Shown here: one piece after another, positions 1-13,400 of the stretch
How positions within the stretch are numbered: the stretch's first letter is position 1
How the letters are laid out: every line of letters begins with the position of its first letter
Origin: Owenia fusiformis
Taxonomy: Eukaryota > Annelida > Polychaeta > Sabellida > Oweniidae
Direction of reading: 5' to 3'
Assembly: GCA_903813345.2 (NCBI GenBank)
Contig: CAIIXF020000012.1
Span: 971,318-1,035,317, forward strand
DNA: 64,000 nt
The notes under the pieces: generated by a model
What the model was told of the DNA's origin: nothing
The model's database searches: none
The model's input: the letters and a program-made list of their open reading frames with translations, nothing else
Made by a program: the position numbers and the translations under genes

Positions 1-1465
1 CCAGGTCGCGATTGTGAATCCCCCAGTCTCATTTGTGAATCGCCAGGTCTCATTTGAGATTCACTTGGTCTTGAAAGTTGATTACCAGCCCTTGAATATG
101 AATCGCTCTGTCTTGAGTAGGAATCAACTTGTCTTGGATATGGATCACTCCCCATACGTGCCTGTGAATCAGCAGCTCTACTGACTTCTGCTCTACGTTG
201 GGGGTCTGTTACTCTGGAGGGATAGGTGTCAGAACTGACCCTACTGGACTGCTCTGCTGGTCTAGACTGTACTCCATGGTATGAATGACCACTGGGGTGG
301 GGGTACACATCATTCATTCTGGGGTGCATGTTGCTTTGCCTGGGATAAGCCTCACTGGATCTCTGGGGTTCAGAAGGTCTCTGGGGCTGAGTTTGGGATT
401 CAGAAGGTCTAGACTGCGAGTCTGGAGGTCTGGAGTATCCCATGTGTGATTCAGCAGTCCTTTGGTAGGAGGGCTCCATTGTTCTAGGTGGGTAATTAGC
501 TCTTGCCTCTGAGGATGCCCCACGATTGTATGGGTCAGAAGGCCTGGAGCTGGAGGGACTCATTCTGTTTTCCTTAGCAGCCTGCTGTGTATCAGCCACC
601 CACCTGGCTACCCCTGATCCTGGGAAGTTACCCTCGTTTGGTGCCCTCTGTGAAGTAGAACTTGCCTCCCCAGGGCGTATGACACTGTCAGCAGCCCTCA
701 TCCTAACATCTCCACCTCCACCTCGTATGTAGGCCTCTTGTCTGGAATACGGATCTGTTGGTTTAGACTGAGACTGGGCATCACCAGGTCTTGTTCGGGA
801 GTCAGTAGGTCTCATAGGGTAATCTCTTGATGCCCTCATTTGATTTTCTCCAGCTCTCATGTAAGTTTCATTTGTTCTCATTTGGGAATCCCCTGGGCCT
901 GTTTTGGAATCTCCTGGTCTCATTTGAGAGTCACTTGGTCTCATGTGGGAATTTCCTTGTCTCATTTGTGATTCTGAAGGTCTCATTTGGGAATCCCCAG
1001 GCCTAGATTGGGAATCTCCTGGTCTATGATAGGGTTCTCCTGGTCTCATTTGGGAATCTACTGGCCTCATTTGGGAATCTCCTGGTCTCATTTGGGAATC
1101 TCTTGGTCGGATTTGGGAATCTCCTGGCCTCATTTGGGTATCCCCATGTCTCATTTGTGATTCACCAGGTCTCATCTCTCCCAATCTTGAATCACCAGAA
1201 CTTGGTCTTGGATAAGCAGCAGACTCCTGGGATCTTAACGGATCCATAATCCCTGGGCGTGAGATATCGCCACCCCCAGAACGTCCAGTTTCTGTAACCC
1301 CGGGACGTGCACCATCAGAAGCTCCTCTCATTACTTCAGCAATCTTATTCTTCACATAATCCAGAGGAGAAAGTCCCATCTGTATAGGGAGGACTGATGC
1401 CTCTTGTGTGCCAGGTGGGGCAGGACTTCCAACACTGCTACTGTCCGGTTGGCTACCTGAGCTAC
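1..1465 (-). CDS. NCOR1: NCOR exon 32 (partial), heptapeptide-repeat exon
   Basis: Acceptor TTGCAG|GTAG. After S-P-L-D-Y-V-K-N-K-I-A-E-V-M-R-G the frame runs to base 1 with no stop. From about 1200 downward it is made of degenerate 21-bp units encoding G-D-S-Q-M-R-P and variants (S-E-S-Q-M-R, T-D-P-Y-S-R). The exon or gene continues beyond the window. Confidence 0.87.
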
Positions 1466-4400
1466 CTGCAATCAATGAACACACAAAGTAAGGCCCCTTC
1501 TCTATGAAATTGTTCTTTCCTCTAAACCACTCTGTTAGTTATTTTTCGCATTCACTTTCAAAATTTCCTGTACAATAACAATATACAGTAATGTAATTAA
1601 ATTGTTTTTTAAATGTAATTAAACAGTAATCTAAACTTTAATATTTCATGAAAAATAATTCTAGGCTTTATTTTCTAATTATCAATGAGAAATTTCAGGC
1701 TCTATTCATAAGGAATCTATTCTATTCACTGAACAATTTCAGACTCTATTCATAAGGAATCTATTCTATTCACTGAACGATTCCAGACTCTATTCATAAG
1801 GAATCTATTCTATTCACTGAACGATTTCAGACTCTATTCATAAGGAATCTATTCTATTCACTGAACGATTTCAGACTCTATTCATAAGGAATCTATTCTA
1901 TTCACTGAACGATTTCAGACTCTATTCATAAGGAATCTATTGTATTCACTGAACGATTTCAGAATCTATTCATAAGGAATCTATTCTATTCACTGAACAA
2001 TTTCAGACTCTATTCATAAGGAATCTATTCTATTCACTGAACGATTTCAGACTCTATTCATAAGGAATCTATTCTATTCACTGAAAGATTTCAGACTCTA
2101 TTCATAAGGAATCTATTCTATTCACTGAACAATTTCAGACTCTATTCATAAGGAATCTATTCTATTCACTGAACAATTTCAGACTCTATTCATAAGGAAT
2201 CTATTCTATTCACTGAACAATTTCAGACTCTATTCATAAGGAATCTATTCTATTCACTGAATGATTTCAGACTCTATTCATAAGGAATCTATTCTATTCA
2301 CTGAACGATTTCAGACTCTATTCATAAGGAATTTATCATATTCACTGAACAATTTCAACTCTATTCGTAAGGAATCTATTCTATTCACTGAATGATTTCA
2401 GACTCTATTCATAAGGAATCTATTCTATTCACTGAAAGATTTCAGACTCTATTCATAAGGAATCTATTCTATTCACTGAACAATTTCAGACTCTATTCAT
2501 AAGGAATCTATTCTATTCACTGAACAATTTCAGACTCTATTCATAAGGAATCTATTCTATTCACTGAACAATTTCAGACTCTATTCATAAGGAATCTATT
2601 CTATTCACTGAATGATTTCAGACTCTATTCATAAGGAATCTATTCTATTCACTGAACGATTTCAGACTCTATTCATAAGGAATTTATCATATTCACTGAA
2701 CAATTTCAACTCTATTCGTAAGGAATCTATTCTATTCACTGAACGATTTCAGGCTCTATTCATAAGGAATCTATTCTATTCACTGAACGATTTCAGACTC
2801 TATTCATAAGGAATTTATCATATTCACTGAACAATTTCAACTCTATTCATAAGGAATTTATCATATTCACTGAACAATTTCAACTCTATTCGTAAGGAAT
2901 TTATCATATTCACTGAACAATTTCACACTCTATTCATCAGGAATATATCAAATTCACTGAACAATTTCAACTCTTTTCGTAAGGAATCTATCCTATTCAC
3001 TGAACAATTTCAACTCTATTCATAAGGAATCTATTCTATTCATTGAACGATTTCAGACTCTATTCATAAGGAATCTATTCTATTCACTGAATGATTTCAG
3101 GCTCTATTCATAAGGAATCTATCATATTCACTGAACAATTTCAGGCTCTATTCATAAGGAATCTATTCTATTCACTGAACAATTTCAGACTCTATTCATA
3201 AGGAATCTATTCTATTCATTGAACGATTTCAGACTCTATTCATAAGGAATCTATTCTATTCACTGAATGATTTCAGGCTCTATTCATAAGGAATCTATCA
3301 TATTCACTGAACAATTTCAACTCTATTCATCAGGAATTTATCATATTCACTGAACAACTGCAGCCTCTATTCATTAGGAATTTATCCCATTCACTGAACA
3401 ATTTCAGGCTCTATTCATTAGGAATTTATCATATTATGTTAATATGTTAACTTACTTGATGAATTATCAGAGCCAGGTCTTGCAAGGAGGTTTGTTATTT
3501 GCTGATGTGAAGCCGCTAGCATTGACTGACTTCTATTCAATTTATCATATTCACTGAACAATTTCAACTCTATTCGTAAGGAATTTATCATATTCACTGA
3601 ACAATTTCAACTCTATTCATAAGGAATTTATCATATTCACTGAACAATTTCAACTCTATTCATAAGGAATTTATCATATTCACTGAACAATTTCAACTCT
3701 ATTCATAAGGAATTTATCATATTCACTGAACAATTTCAACTCTATTCGTAAGGAATTTATCATATTCACTGAACAATTTCAGCCTCTATTCATTAGGAAT
3801 TCATCAAATTCACTGAACAATTTCAACTCTATTCATAAGGAATTTATCATATTCACTGAACAATTTCAACTCTATTCATAAGGAATTTATCATATTCACT
3901 GAACAACTTCAGCCTCTATTCGTAAGGAATTTATCATATTCACTGAACAACTTCAGCCTCTATTCGTAAGGAATTTCTCATATTCACTGAACAATTTCAA
4001 CTCTATTCGTAAGGAATTTATCATATTCACTGAACAATTTCAACTCTATTCATAAGGAATTTATCATATTCACTGAACAATTTCAACTCTATTCATAAGG
4101 AATTTATCATATTCACTGAACAATTTCAACTCTATTCATAAGGAATTTATCATATTCACTGAACAATTTCAACTCTATTCGTAAGGAATTTATCATATTC
4201 ACTGAACAATTTCAGCCTCTATTCATTAGGAATTCATCAAATTCACTGAACAATTTCAACTCTATTCATAAGGAATTTATCATATTCACTGAACAATTTC
4301 AACTCTATTCATAAGGAATTTATCATATTCACTGAACAACTTCAGCCTCTATTCGTAAGGAATTTATCATATTCACTGAACAACTTCAGCCTCTATTCGT

Positions 4401-7400
4401 AAGGAATTTCTCATATTCACTGAACAATTTCAACTCTATTCGTAAGGAATTTCTCATATTCACTGAACAATTTCAGCCTCTATTCATAAGGAATCTATCA
4501 TATTATGGTAATATGTTAACTTACTTGACGGATTATCAGAGCCAGGTCTTGCAAGGAGGTTTGTTATTTGCTGATGTGAAGCCGCTAGCATTGACTGACT
4601 TCCTGTACGGGGAGAGCGAGGTGAGTTTGGTTTTGCCGTTGCTTCATTACTTCGGCTATCTGATGATCCTTAAATTGAAACAAACTCCTGTATGGCTTGG
4701 AACACAAAATGGTGACAATGCTTTAGAATGAAAGGGAGATAAAGGAGAGTTCAACATAAAATGTCGGTGTATTTCCTTTTATTTAACCTGAAGGTATTCT
4801 CTGAAGATAGAATGAAATATTTGTTTTATTATTCACTGTTAATGATCCTCACTCTCAAGATCTTCACTTATGGTTTCGTTGCCTTTACTGTGTTATCTGA
4901 ATGGATATTATAAATGCCAGCAGGGGTATAAAACTACACTGGACAAAACGGCAGCTGCGGAAGATCATGTTTTAGAATGAGAACAACTTTTTACCTGCAG
5001 GGGATACTGGATCTAATGGGCCACCCTGGGGGGATGCCCTTACAGTCTGTGGGGATGCCTGCTGGGGTTGTCCAGATTGTGTGACGTCACGCTCACCAGT
5101 ACGTGCAACTTTAATGATCTCCCTCTCATCCTGGCCTAGCATAACGGGGGATCTAAAAAAACAGAAGTGGAAAGAGGTAATTGTATACCTCTGATTGTCC
5201 AATCAAGGATCTGGTTTTCACAAAACAGATTACAATTCCTCAATTTCAAATTCACAATGACAACTGATTATCTTTTTCAAAACATTTGGAATGCACTTTA
5301 CAATTTTACTATGGCAAATGAATGATAATTATTCACAAAATTTAAAGAAAAAATGAGGGTTCTAATACTCAAGTCATATAAGTAAACCCTGTCTATGATG
5401 AAGAATAATTACACTGTATTTCTAACCTTGCTGTTCCCTGTGGCTTGATAGTGACTGGTGATGATCTGACTGATGTGGCAGGGGACCTGGATTGTGAAGG
5501 AGACTGGCCCAAAGCTGGGGACTTTGCTGGGGCAGGTGACCTGCAGAAATATGTTAATATATATATTTGAAGTATATTTGAATATGACATATCCCATTCA
5601 ACTTCAATATGCATCATTTTGAGCATTTGAAACATTTTGCACAATTTTACATGTCAAATTAATCATTTCAAAATCAGAATATCAGAAAGAAAATTTTATT
5701 GATTTTGTAAAGCTTGTAAAAATTCATAATACTGATTGAGTAAAATTACCTAGACATTTGTCCCGGGATTGGTGACCTTGACATTGGTGCAGGTGACCTG
5801 GATTGCTGGGGTAGAATTGGTGACCTTGACCTCTGACTAGGTGACCTTGACCTTGATGGGACCATAGGTGGTCCTAGAGATGAACGTGAGTCACTGTTGG
5901 ATTGAGACTGGTTCGGATGTAAAGATGACATGGAATTAGGTACCATGGACTCCATCATTGAGGATATCCCCTGTAAGAAAGATTAAAATTACATTTTAAT
6001 ATTATTGGATGTGGAATATGTTCCTTCATTCAATAATGGGGAAATTTCTAGCGTTTTAAACAGTCCATGACTTGTAAATACATCCTAAAGAAACTATATT
6101 CCACTCATTAAAAATTAATATGAGAACCTGCTCGAGAACTCGTTTGAGTTTCCAAGGACCCTGATATGCCCCAGTTGAGTAGCTCCGTGGTCGTGCATCA
6201 TCCTGTTGCGCACCCCCTGGCCTGGGGGGTGGGGATGTGACTACTCGAGATCGCGGTGAATCTGTCTCACTATTTGAGCTACTGTTGTTCCCTTGTAAGA
6301 ACCTCCCCATGGCTGCTGATGCATTTCCATTATTTCCCGACACTGGAACTTCTGATGATGTCACAGGTTGAGGAGGAGCCTGGGTGGGGGCAGACGAGCT
6401 GGTGGATGGGAGCAGTCCTATAATGAATAAAATTAAATAGATACTATACAATGGCATAGAGCTCCCTAACATTCATCTTCCAGTCAACTGTGGAAAAATG
6501 GAGTCTTAAGAAATATGGCTCTCGTAGTGCTCTACCTCAACGCTGAATGTACTCATATATGGCTTGAAAATAAACAACATTTGGCCATATTTGAGGGACA
6601 GGGGGATAATAACATTATGTCATTACTTCTGGGTGTGACATAAAAACCATTTTCTTAAATCACTCAGTTGACACTTGACCATTGTAAAATATGGATAAGT
6701 CCCCCACCTTTGGCCTGTAGCTGGGCCTGGGCCTGAGCCTGTGCCTGTGCCTGAAGGGCGGCCTTCTTCTTGCTGTAATCCTGTTGGATGATGGCATCTA
6801 TGTGTTCCCCTGAAATATATATTTATTAAACCTCAAAACAGACAGTACAATAAAACAGACAGTACAATAAAATATGTATATCTGAACACCTCTGTTTGTC
6901 AGAACACCTCTTAAAGTCTCAATGTGAACACTTTCTAGCAGTCTCAGTTCTCTAATCAACCTCCTTATTGAAAATATATAGATTTGACTGTCTTCACTCA
7001 CCAAGGGTGTAAAAAGCATTGTGTTCACTTACCAAGAGTGAAAAAGCATACAATTTTAATTGATTATTTTCACTCACAAAGGGTGAAATCACAATGGATT
7101 GTATTCACTTACCAAGGGTGATAGCACGTGAGTCTGATGATTTGCTGCTTGTGTCTGATGCAGTGGGACTTCCCTGTATGACATCACGTGTACTACTACC
7201 TACATCATCAGGGAGTTCAGCCAAAACATTCTGCAATACGATCGACATACTTTTTACATAGAAAGTTCTTTTTTTCTTGCTTCATCGATCTAAAAATCAG
7301 ATATTGAAGTTGTTCAAATTAATAAGCATTAAGTCCAGAAATTAAGCGAATTCATTTTTACCTTGGCTGTTTGCTTGTCGGTCTCACTGCTCCCTGGAGG

Positions 7401-10400
7401 TGTTGGTCCAGATACGCCAGCATTTACAGGTTGCGCCCCTGGGGGTGCAGTTTGTGCCCCTGGGGGTACAGGTACAGATTGTGATGGCCTCTGATTCGGC
7501 TCAGGCTCGTATCGCATCTGTGGTCTTGTGTACTGTGGCGACCTATTAATCACATGCATAAAAATTAATAAACAAGGCATTTACATGCAAAATATCACCT
7601 CCTACCATTTGCTACACACTCTGAAAGTAGAATGCCGAACATCAACTTGTATATATACTTGTATATGTTAAAAATGCATTACATGATTAAGATGAAGCTA
7701 CAAAAATCAGTGTGCCATTGTACTGCTAAAATTGATATTTTAGATGATTGGAGGAATTATAAGGAAAAGAGAGTTTAGAATATCTGAAGTGATGTTAAAA
7801 ATATTCTTACCCAGGTCTTGGCGGAGTGGGGATACTTGCTTCTGATTGGACGACCCTCTGTAAATTCTGGGGAAATAAAATACCCCCAGAGGGTGAACTC
7901 CGGCTATTACTAATGTCTTCTTTATTATGGCAAATCTGGTGCTCAATTATCGCATCGATTAAATTCGCAGCACTCATAGTTTTAGAGTTTTTTCCAGGAG
8001 GTTGTCGAGGGACTGGGGATTGCCGCTTCTTTGGAATGTTTGCGTTATCGGCTTCAAACTGTTGTAAAAGAAGTTTTGAAGCATCTGGAGTCTGCATTGT
8101 GTTTGATTCTTCAAGTTTATTGCTGACGTGTTTAGGGTCAGTGCGATGATTTAGCGCTGGTTTGTGGTCAGTGATCAGGACATCATTATCTTGCTCTGGA
8201 GCTTCAGCCCGTGAATGAGTGACGGCACGTTGTCTTTCCTGTTCAGCATATCCTTGCTGTCGTCTGATCTCTCGCTCGTGTTCGATCATCTTCTGCACAT
8301 CTTCGCGGTGCTCTTCATAATTTGAGGCGTTGGAGTCAGTGCGTGTTCGTTCAGAGTCAGTCCGTGTGCGTTCAGAGTCAAAGCGTGGACGATACTGACG
8401 CATCTCGGCCTCATATCTCGACTGATAGTGAGATACAGAGAGAGGTGGGTCCATTCTTGCACGCTTAGCTGACTCAGCTTCCATATCGGGCCCACGTGGG
8501 TCCCTGGCTGTGAGGGGCCCTTGGCCTCTTCCTAGGGAACCACTAGGTTGCTGAGGGAGGGGCTGCATCTCTGCTGCAATCTCGGCCAACTTCTTTATAT
8601 TCATGTCATTGTATCGACTGTCTGGCCCTCTCTGATCTGACTCACGACTACCTTGTTCCCTTCGTTCATACTCCTGCCTCTGAGAGGATTCTGGGAGTTT
8701 TCCAGACGTTCCTTGATTGATTGAACGAATCACATTCTCTCTGGGTTGTTGATAGGTGGCAGGCCGATCACCTGGACGAGAAACTGGTATCCCGGGACTG
8801 ACAGCCGAAGCGTGCCGACCTGGCCAGTTTGAAGTGACTGAGGTTGGGATATCATTACGTGGTGATATGGCAGGAGATGGTTGACGTCTACCCTGCTCCC
8901 CGGGCACCTGGCCCTGTATAGGCATATACATCATCCCCTGGTGTGTGGCCTGGTACTGCATCTGATGGACACCATCCACTCCAACATAAAGCTTGGGGCC
9001 AGGGACTTGGCCTCGAACATCCTGATTACGTGGCGACAATCGTGCTTCCTTCTCCACCCGATCTCTAGGTGCCCTCTGCATTTGCTGAGCAGTTAAAAAA
9101 TCTCCAAGCAGGACTGCATGTGAGCTATTGGTATATGCAGCTGCTGCCTCTGGTCTGTACTCTGCCTGGGGGAAGGGTACTCCAGGAGGAAAGAAACCTG
9201 CAGCTGCACTCTGGGCTGCATTAGGATTCATCCTGTATAACTCCATCATGCGTGAATCATACATCATACGTGTACGGCTGTCATACATCTGCATTGGAAG
9301 CCCAGGTCTAGGGCCCTCACTGGACGATATAGGTGGACGAGACCGATCAATCCCAACTGGCGTTCCTTGTGTAATGGACCCAGTCTCAGGTCTCGATTGT
9401 GGAGGTGTAGTTTGCCGTATTATATCATGTCTAGGTATGCCTTGTGATATTGATCCTTTTTCATAGCGAGACTGAGGGAGCTGTGATGGGTGGTTTACAG
9501 GTGTACCATGGGTAATCGAGCCAGTTGGTGGGGGATTCATTGAGGGTGATATTTTATCCATGACATTCACAGGTGTTTTCGTGTTGATCAAGGGTGGAGG
9601 TGTTGGGAGAGTAACTCTTGGGGCAAGACCTCCACGTGGTCCTCCTGGTTGTTGCCGATCTACTGGTGATGGCATTGACATATAGGGGGAGCTGGAGGGG
9701 GGCACCTGATGACGTATAGGCGGTGTACCTTGCGAGCGATCAAGATATGCTGAGGGAGATTTATCTCTCTGATCATGGAAACCAGCAGATAGAGGGCGCT
9801 GTTGAGGTTTCACGTTACCATGTTGATGAGCAGGGGGAGGGGCAGTCATGTCACGACGTGGCTGCCGATCATCCATTCCTCTCCAGTTTGTAACTTCCCC
9901 CGCCCTGGGATCCCGGGGGTCATATTCCCGAGGGTCTCCTTTATATGTGGCATGCTTATCAATAGTACGACGTGTTAAATCTTGGGGGCTGAATTCCGTA
10001 TTGGGACCACCCCTAGAGTCCCTTGGAGGGGGTTGGGGTGATGTCCTAGGGGGGTAACCTGTTGGGTACCCTGGTATAGAGCGAACTTCTGTGATGTGGG
10101 GGTCAGATCCACGACGTTGCTGCTGAGTTACAGACATCATGAATGAACCACTGTCTCGATCCCTTTGAGCTGAAAGTAAAAAATGTAAATAACCATGTTG
10201 TTCAAACTCTCCAAGTTAGTATGATGAGAACTGAATATAACCTTACTGTGATTTTAGCAGAAGAATAAGTGGGTGTTGCACCCTGTAGATAATCTGTTGC
10301 ACCCTGATAAAAGGGTGAGATAGGATTAAGGACCCCTTTTGTGTAACTGAAAATATTACTGAAATGTATACACTTCATAAATCGTTCATGAATATTGAAG

Positions 10401-13400
10401 TTGAAAATTACCACTGTGTGCTTCGTTATTTCCTGGAACAGATAGCGTCAGATTCCGTTCAATCGCAGAATGGATCAAGTCTCGAACGCAAGCTGACGAT
10501 GGCGTAAGATCCTTGTTGGACTTTGAAGGCTCTGAGGGGTGGGACTTAGGAGAAAGGGGCCTGGGCATGGAGTCTGGTTTAGAATCATATGAAGTAGGAT
10601 GACCCAGGCCCCCCTGCCCCGGGGGGTAATGGGGACGTCTATCACCAGCCCCATCCGTAGAAGTCACTTCAACATCTCTATAACGATGATCCTCGGCCAT
10701 TTTAATGTCAGACTCATGGTGGCTCCCTCTGTCTCTGTCTCCCTGTGGACCCCCTGTAAAATATAAAACAAAAGATTAAATTATAAATTGAAATATTGTA
10801 GCCTTGGTTGATTTTAAACTGGTACAAATATAAATGTGTTAAGTTCATGTTGCTTTTAGATTATGTCACTACCATCAACAAACAAACAAGTAAACAGACA
10901 AACAAACAAATAAACAAACAATCAAACAAACAAATGACCAATTTACCTATATCATGGGAATGTGGACCTTCATCTGCACTCATAGTGGCTGAGCTATCAT
11001 AATCAACAGGTTTCTGGAGTGAAGCAGGTCCTATTGGCTTCCCATGATCCTCCTGTGTTGAGGTGGGATCTGCTGGCTTTGTCTCACTAGTGGGAGGATC
11101 TTTGGGGGTCTGATCAGTGTCAGCTGGTGGATCAGGCTCACCCTGCTTTGGTGGATCTTTGTCTGAAATAGGCAATGATATTTGTGAGATCTACAGGGTG
11201 TCCATAAAGTCTCTTTACACAGACTTTGTATGGCCTTGAACAATAAAACAGGATTCATCAGGAGGCTTGCTTGCCAACTCGCCAGATGAACTGCCAACTC
11301 GCCAGACAAACTGCCAACTCGCCAGATGAACTGCCAACTTGTCAGATAAACTGCCAACTCGCCAGACAAACTGCCAACTCGCCAGACAAACTGCCAACTC
11401 CCCAGATGAACTGCCAACTTGCCAGATGAACTGCCAACTTGCCAGACAAACTGCCAACTCGCCAGATAAACTGATCACAATACTGCTCCAAAGGATGTAA
11501 TAAAAATACATGTATATAAACTTGAAAGATATTGTATATAGATTTCAGTTCATAGATTACATAGAAAATGAAATTATGTAACAGATATTAACAGCCTGAT
11601 AGGGTTCTCCTGACAGAAACATCACTCCAACTGAATTTTCATTTCACTTTTATGTCAATTTTGATAAAATCATTGAAATGGACCTACCATGCTGTGGGAA
11701 AGAAGGGGGTGAGGGTGGTCCACTATTACAGTCACTACTGTCCCCATTATCTTCTCCATTGTCCTCATCACTTGATGAAATGTCCTCATCAGAATCATTA
11801 GTTGACACAACACTCTCTGATATGGAGGTTGTTCTTTTCTCTTCAGCCTAAAAAAATACGAGAAAATAAATTAAAAAATTTGACAGCTGTCAAAAAACTC
11901 TTTGTTAGAAACATATAAATCATCAACTATTTCTAAGAAGAATCATTCTTAAAAACTGCATTAAATTAGAGGTGAGATTGCATAGTTTTCATATTTGAAA
12001 CAAGGTTTTGACATTACAAAATGTCACCAACAGTTATTGGTAGTTGTAAGAATTTGTTACAGATGCTGATCCCCGATGTTAACTGCCAATCACAAAATGT
12101 TGGAGACTATAACAATACATCACATGGTGGCTATAACCATTCAGCGCTGTTATAAAAAGCCACAATTATAGTTATACTATCAAAATTATGTAGAATAAGA
12201 TTAGAAAGAGGCAGATGGGGAAAGTTACATAGAGGGAATTGATTTGACAAGTAAACTTACTCGTTTCCTCTTGTATTCCTGGACTAGTTCTTCAAGGGAA
12301 AGTTTACGCTTGTAGTTGAAGTAGAAGTTCTTACATTGGGCTTTAGACTTTGTACCAACCAGGTTGGCAATAGTCTCCCAATCTCTTCCATGCTCCTTTA
12401 ATCCTACAACATACAAACACATACGTCTATTTAAATAAAATAAATGAAATCCTTAGTTGAAGTTGTTAGAACCTGACTGTAGAATTCTTGACATGTTCCT
12501 TTGACTTTATAACATCAACAATATACATGGTAGAACAATAAATGTTCAAAAGGAGCCATTTTTGCAAAAATGAAATCTTCAGTTGAAGTTGTTATAACAC
12601 TGACTGTAGAATTCTTGACTCACAATCTCTAACTTTATAACATCAACCATATACATAGTAGAACATATTACAACACAATGAATCTGAATCACTTCTTATA
12701 CCGAGACCTATAAGGACAACAGGTAATTATGTCTTAAGGTTTTCAATGTTCAATGTTCCAAACACAATAAATGTTAAAAAGGAGCTATTTTTGCAGAAAT
12801 CCCATGGTATTCAATAAATTTTGAAATACAGACATGGACTGTGACTTACAGTCTAAAAGCCCACTTAGCACCCTGTAGACTAAAATAATACATATCACTG
12901 TGTTTATACAGGGTGTCAAATAAAAATGTTCTCCCCTTGATTTCAAGAGAGTAAACTTTTGTGCAAAAAAGTGCACAAAGTGGAGATAGTCATCTGAAAC
13001 TTCTTGTAGAGTTGCTCCATGAAACTTAAAGGCCCCATGTAAAGTTTAAACCACTTTGGCTTATATTGAAGTCTTACCCAATGTTATCAAAGTGTGATAT
13101 GTGAAACTTTTTTTTTTAATTTCAAAAAGTGGTTTTTGAAAGACTTTTTGTTCCAAAATTTGTGAATTTATTTAAAACCAACTTTTAGAGGTCACTCATA
13201 TCTTCTAACTAGCCACAATTCATACCAATGCATAGCATTCATCCTCCCATGTTTTTTGCCGAAATAATTAAGAAAATCAGTTAATAAACAAGCGAAAAAT
13301 GAATTTATCAGTGCATGAATATGGTTCTGAGAAAAATGCATTTCAAAATTTTAGTTCTCATAGAAACCAATGGAACAATGATATCTAAAACATAATTTAT

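Noticed and set aside
7826-8149. Plus-strand frames over the large NCOR exon (also 8881–9466)
   Set aside because: Antisense shadows of a strongly supported coding exon.
10386-10700. Separate gene starting at the ATG at 10700
   Set aside because: The frame is open upstream to a good acceptor and joins exon 21 in phase, so the methionine is internal to NCOR.
11031-11511. Frames reading S-G-E-L-A-V-C-L-A-S-W-Q repeatedly
   Set aside because: These translate the 20-bp minisatellite in an intron; the true exon 21 uses another frame.
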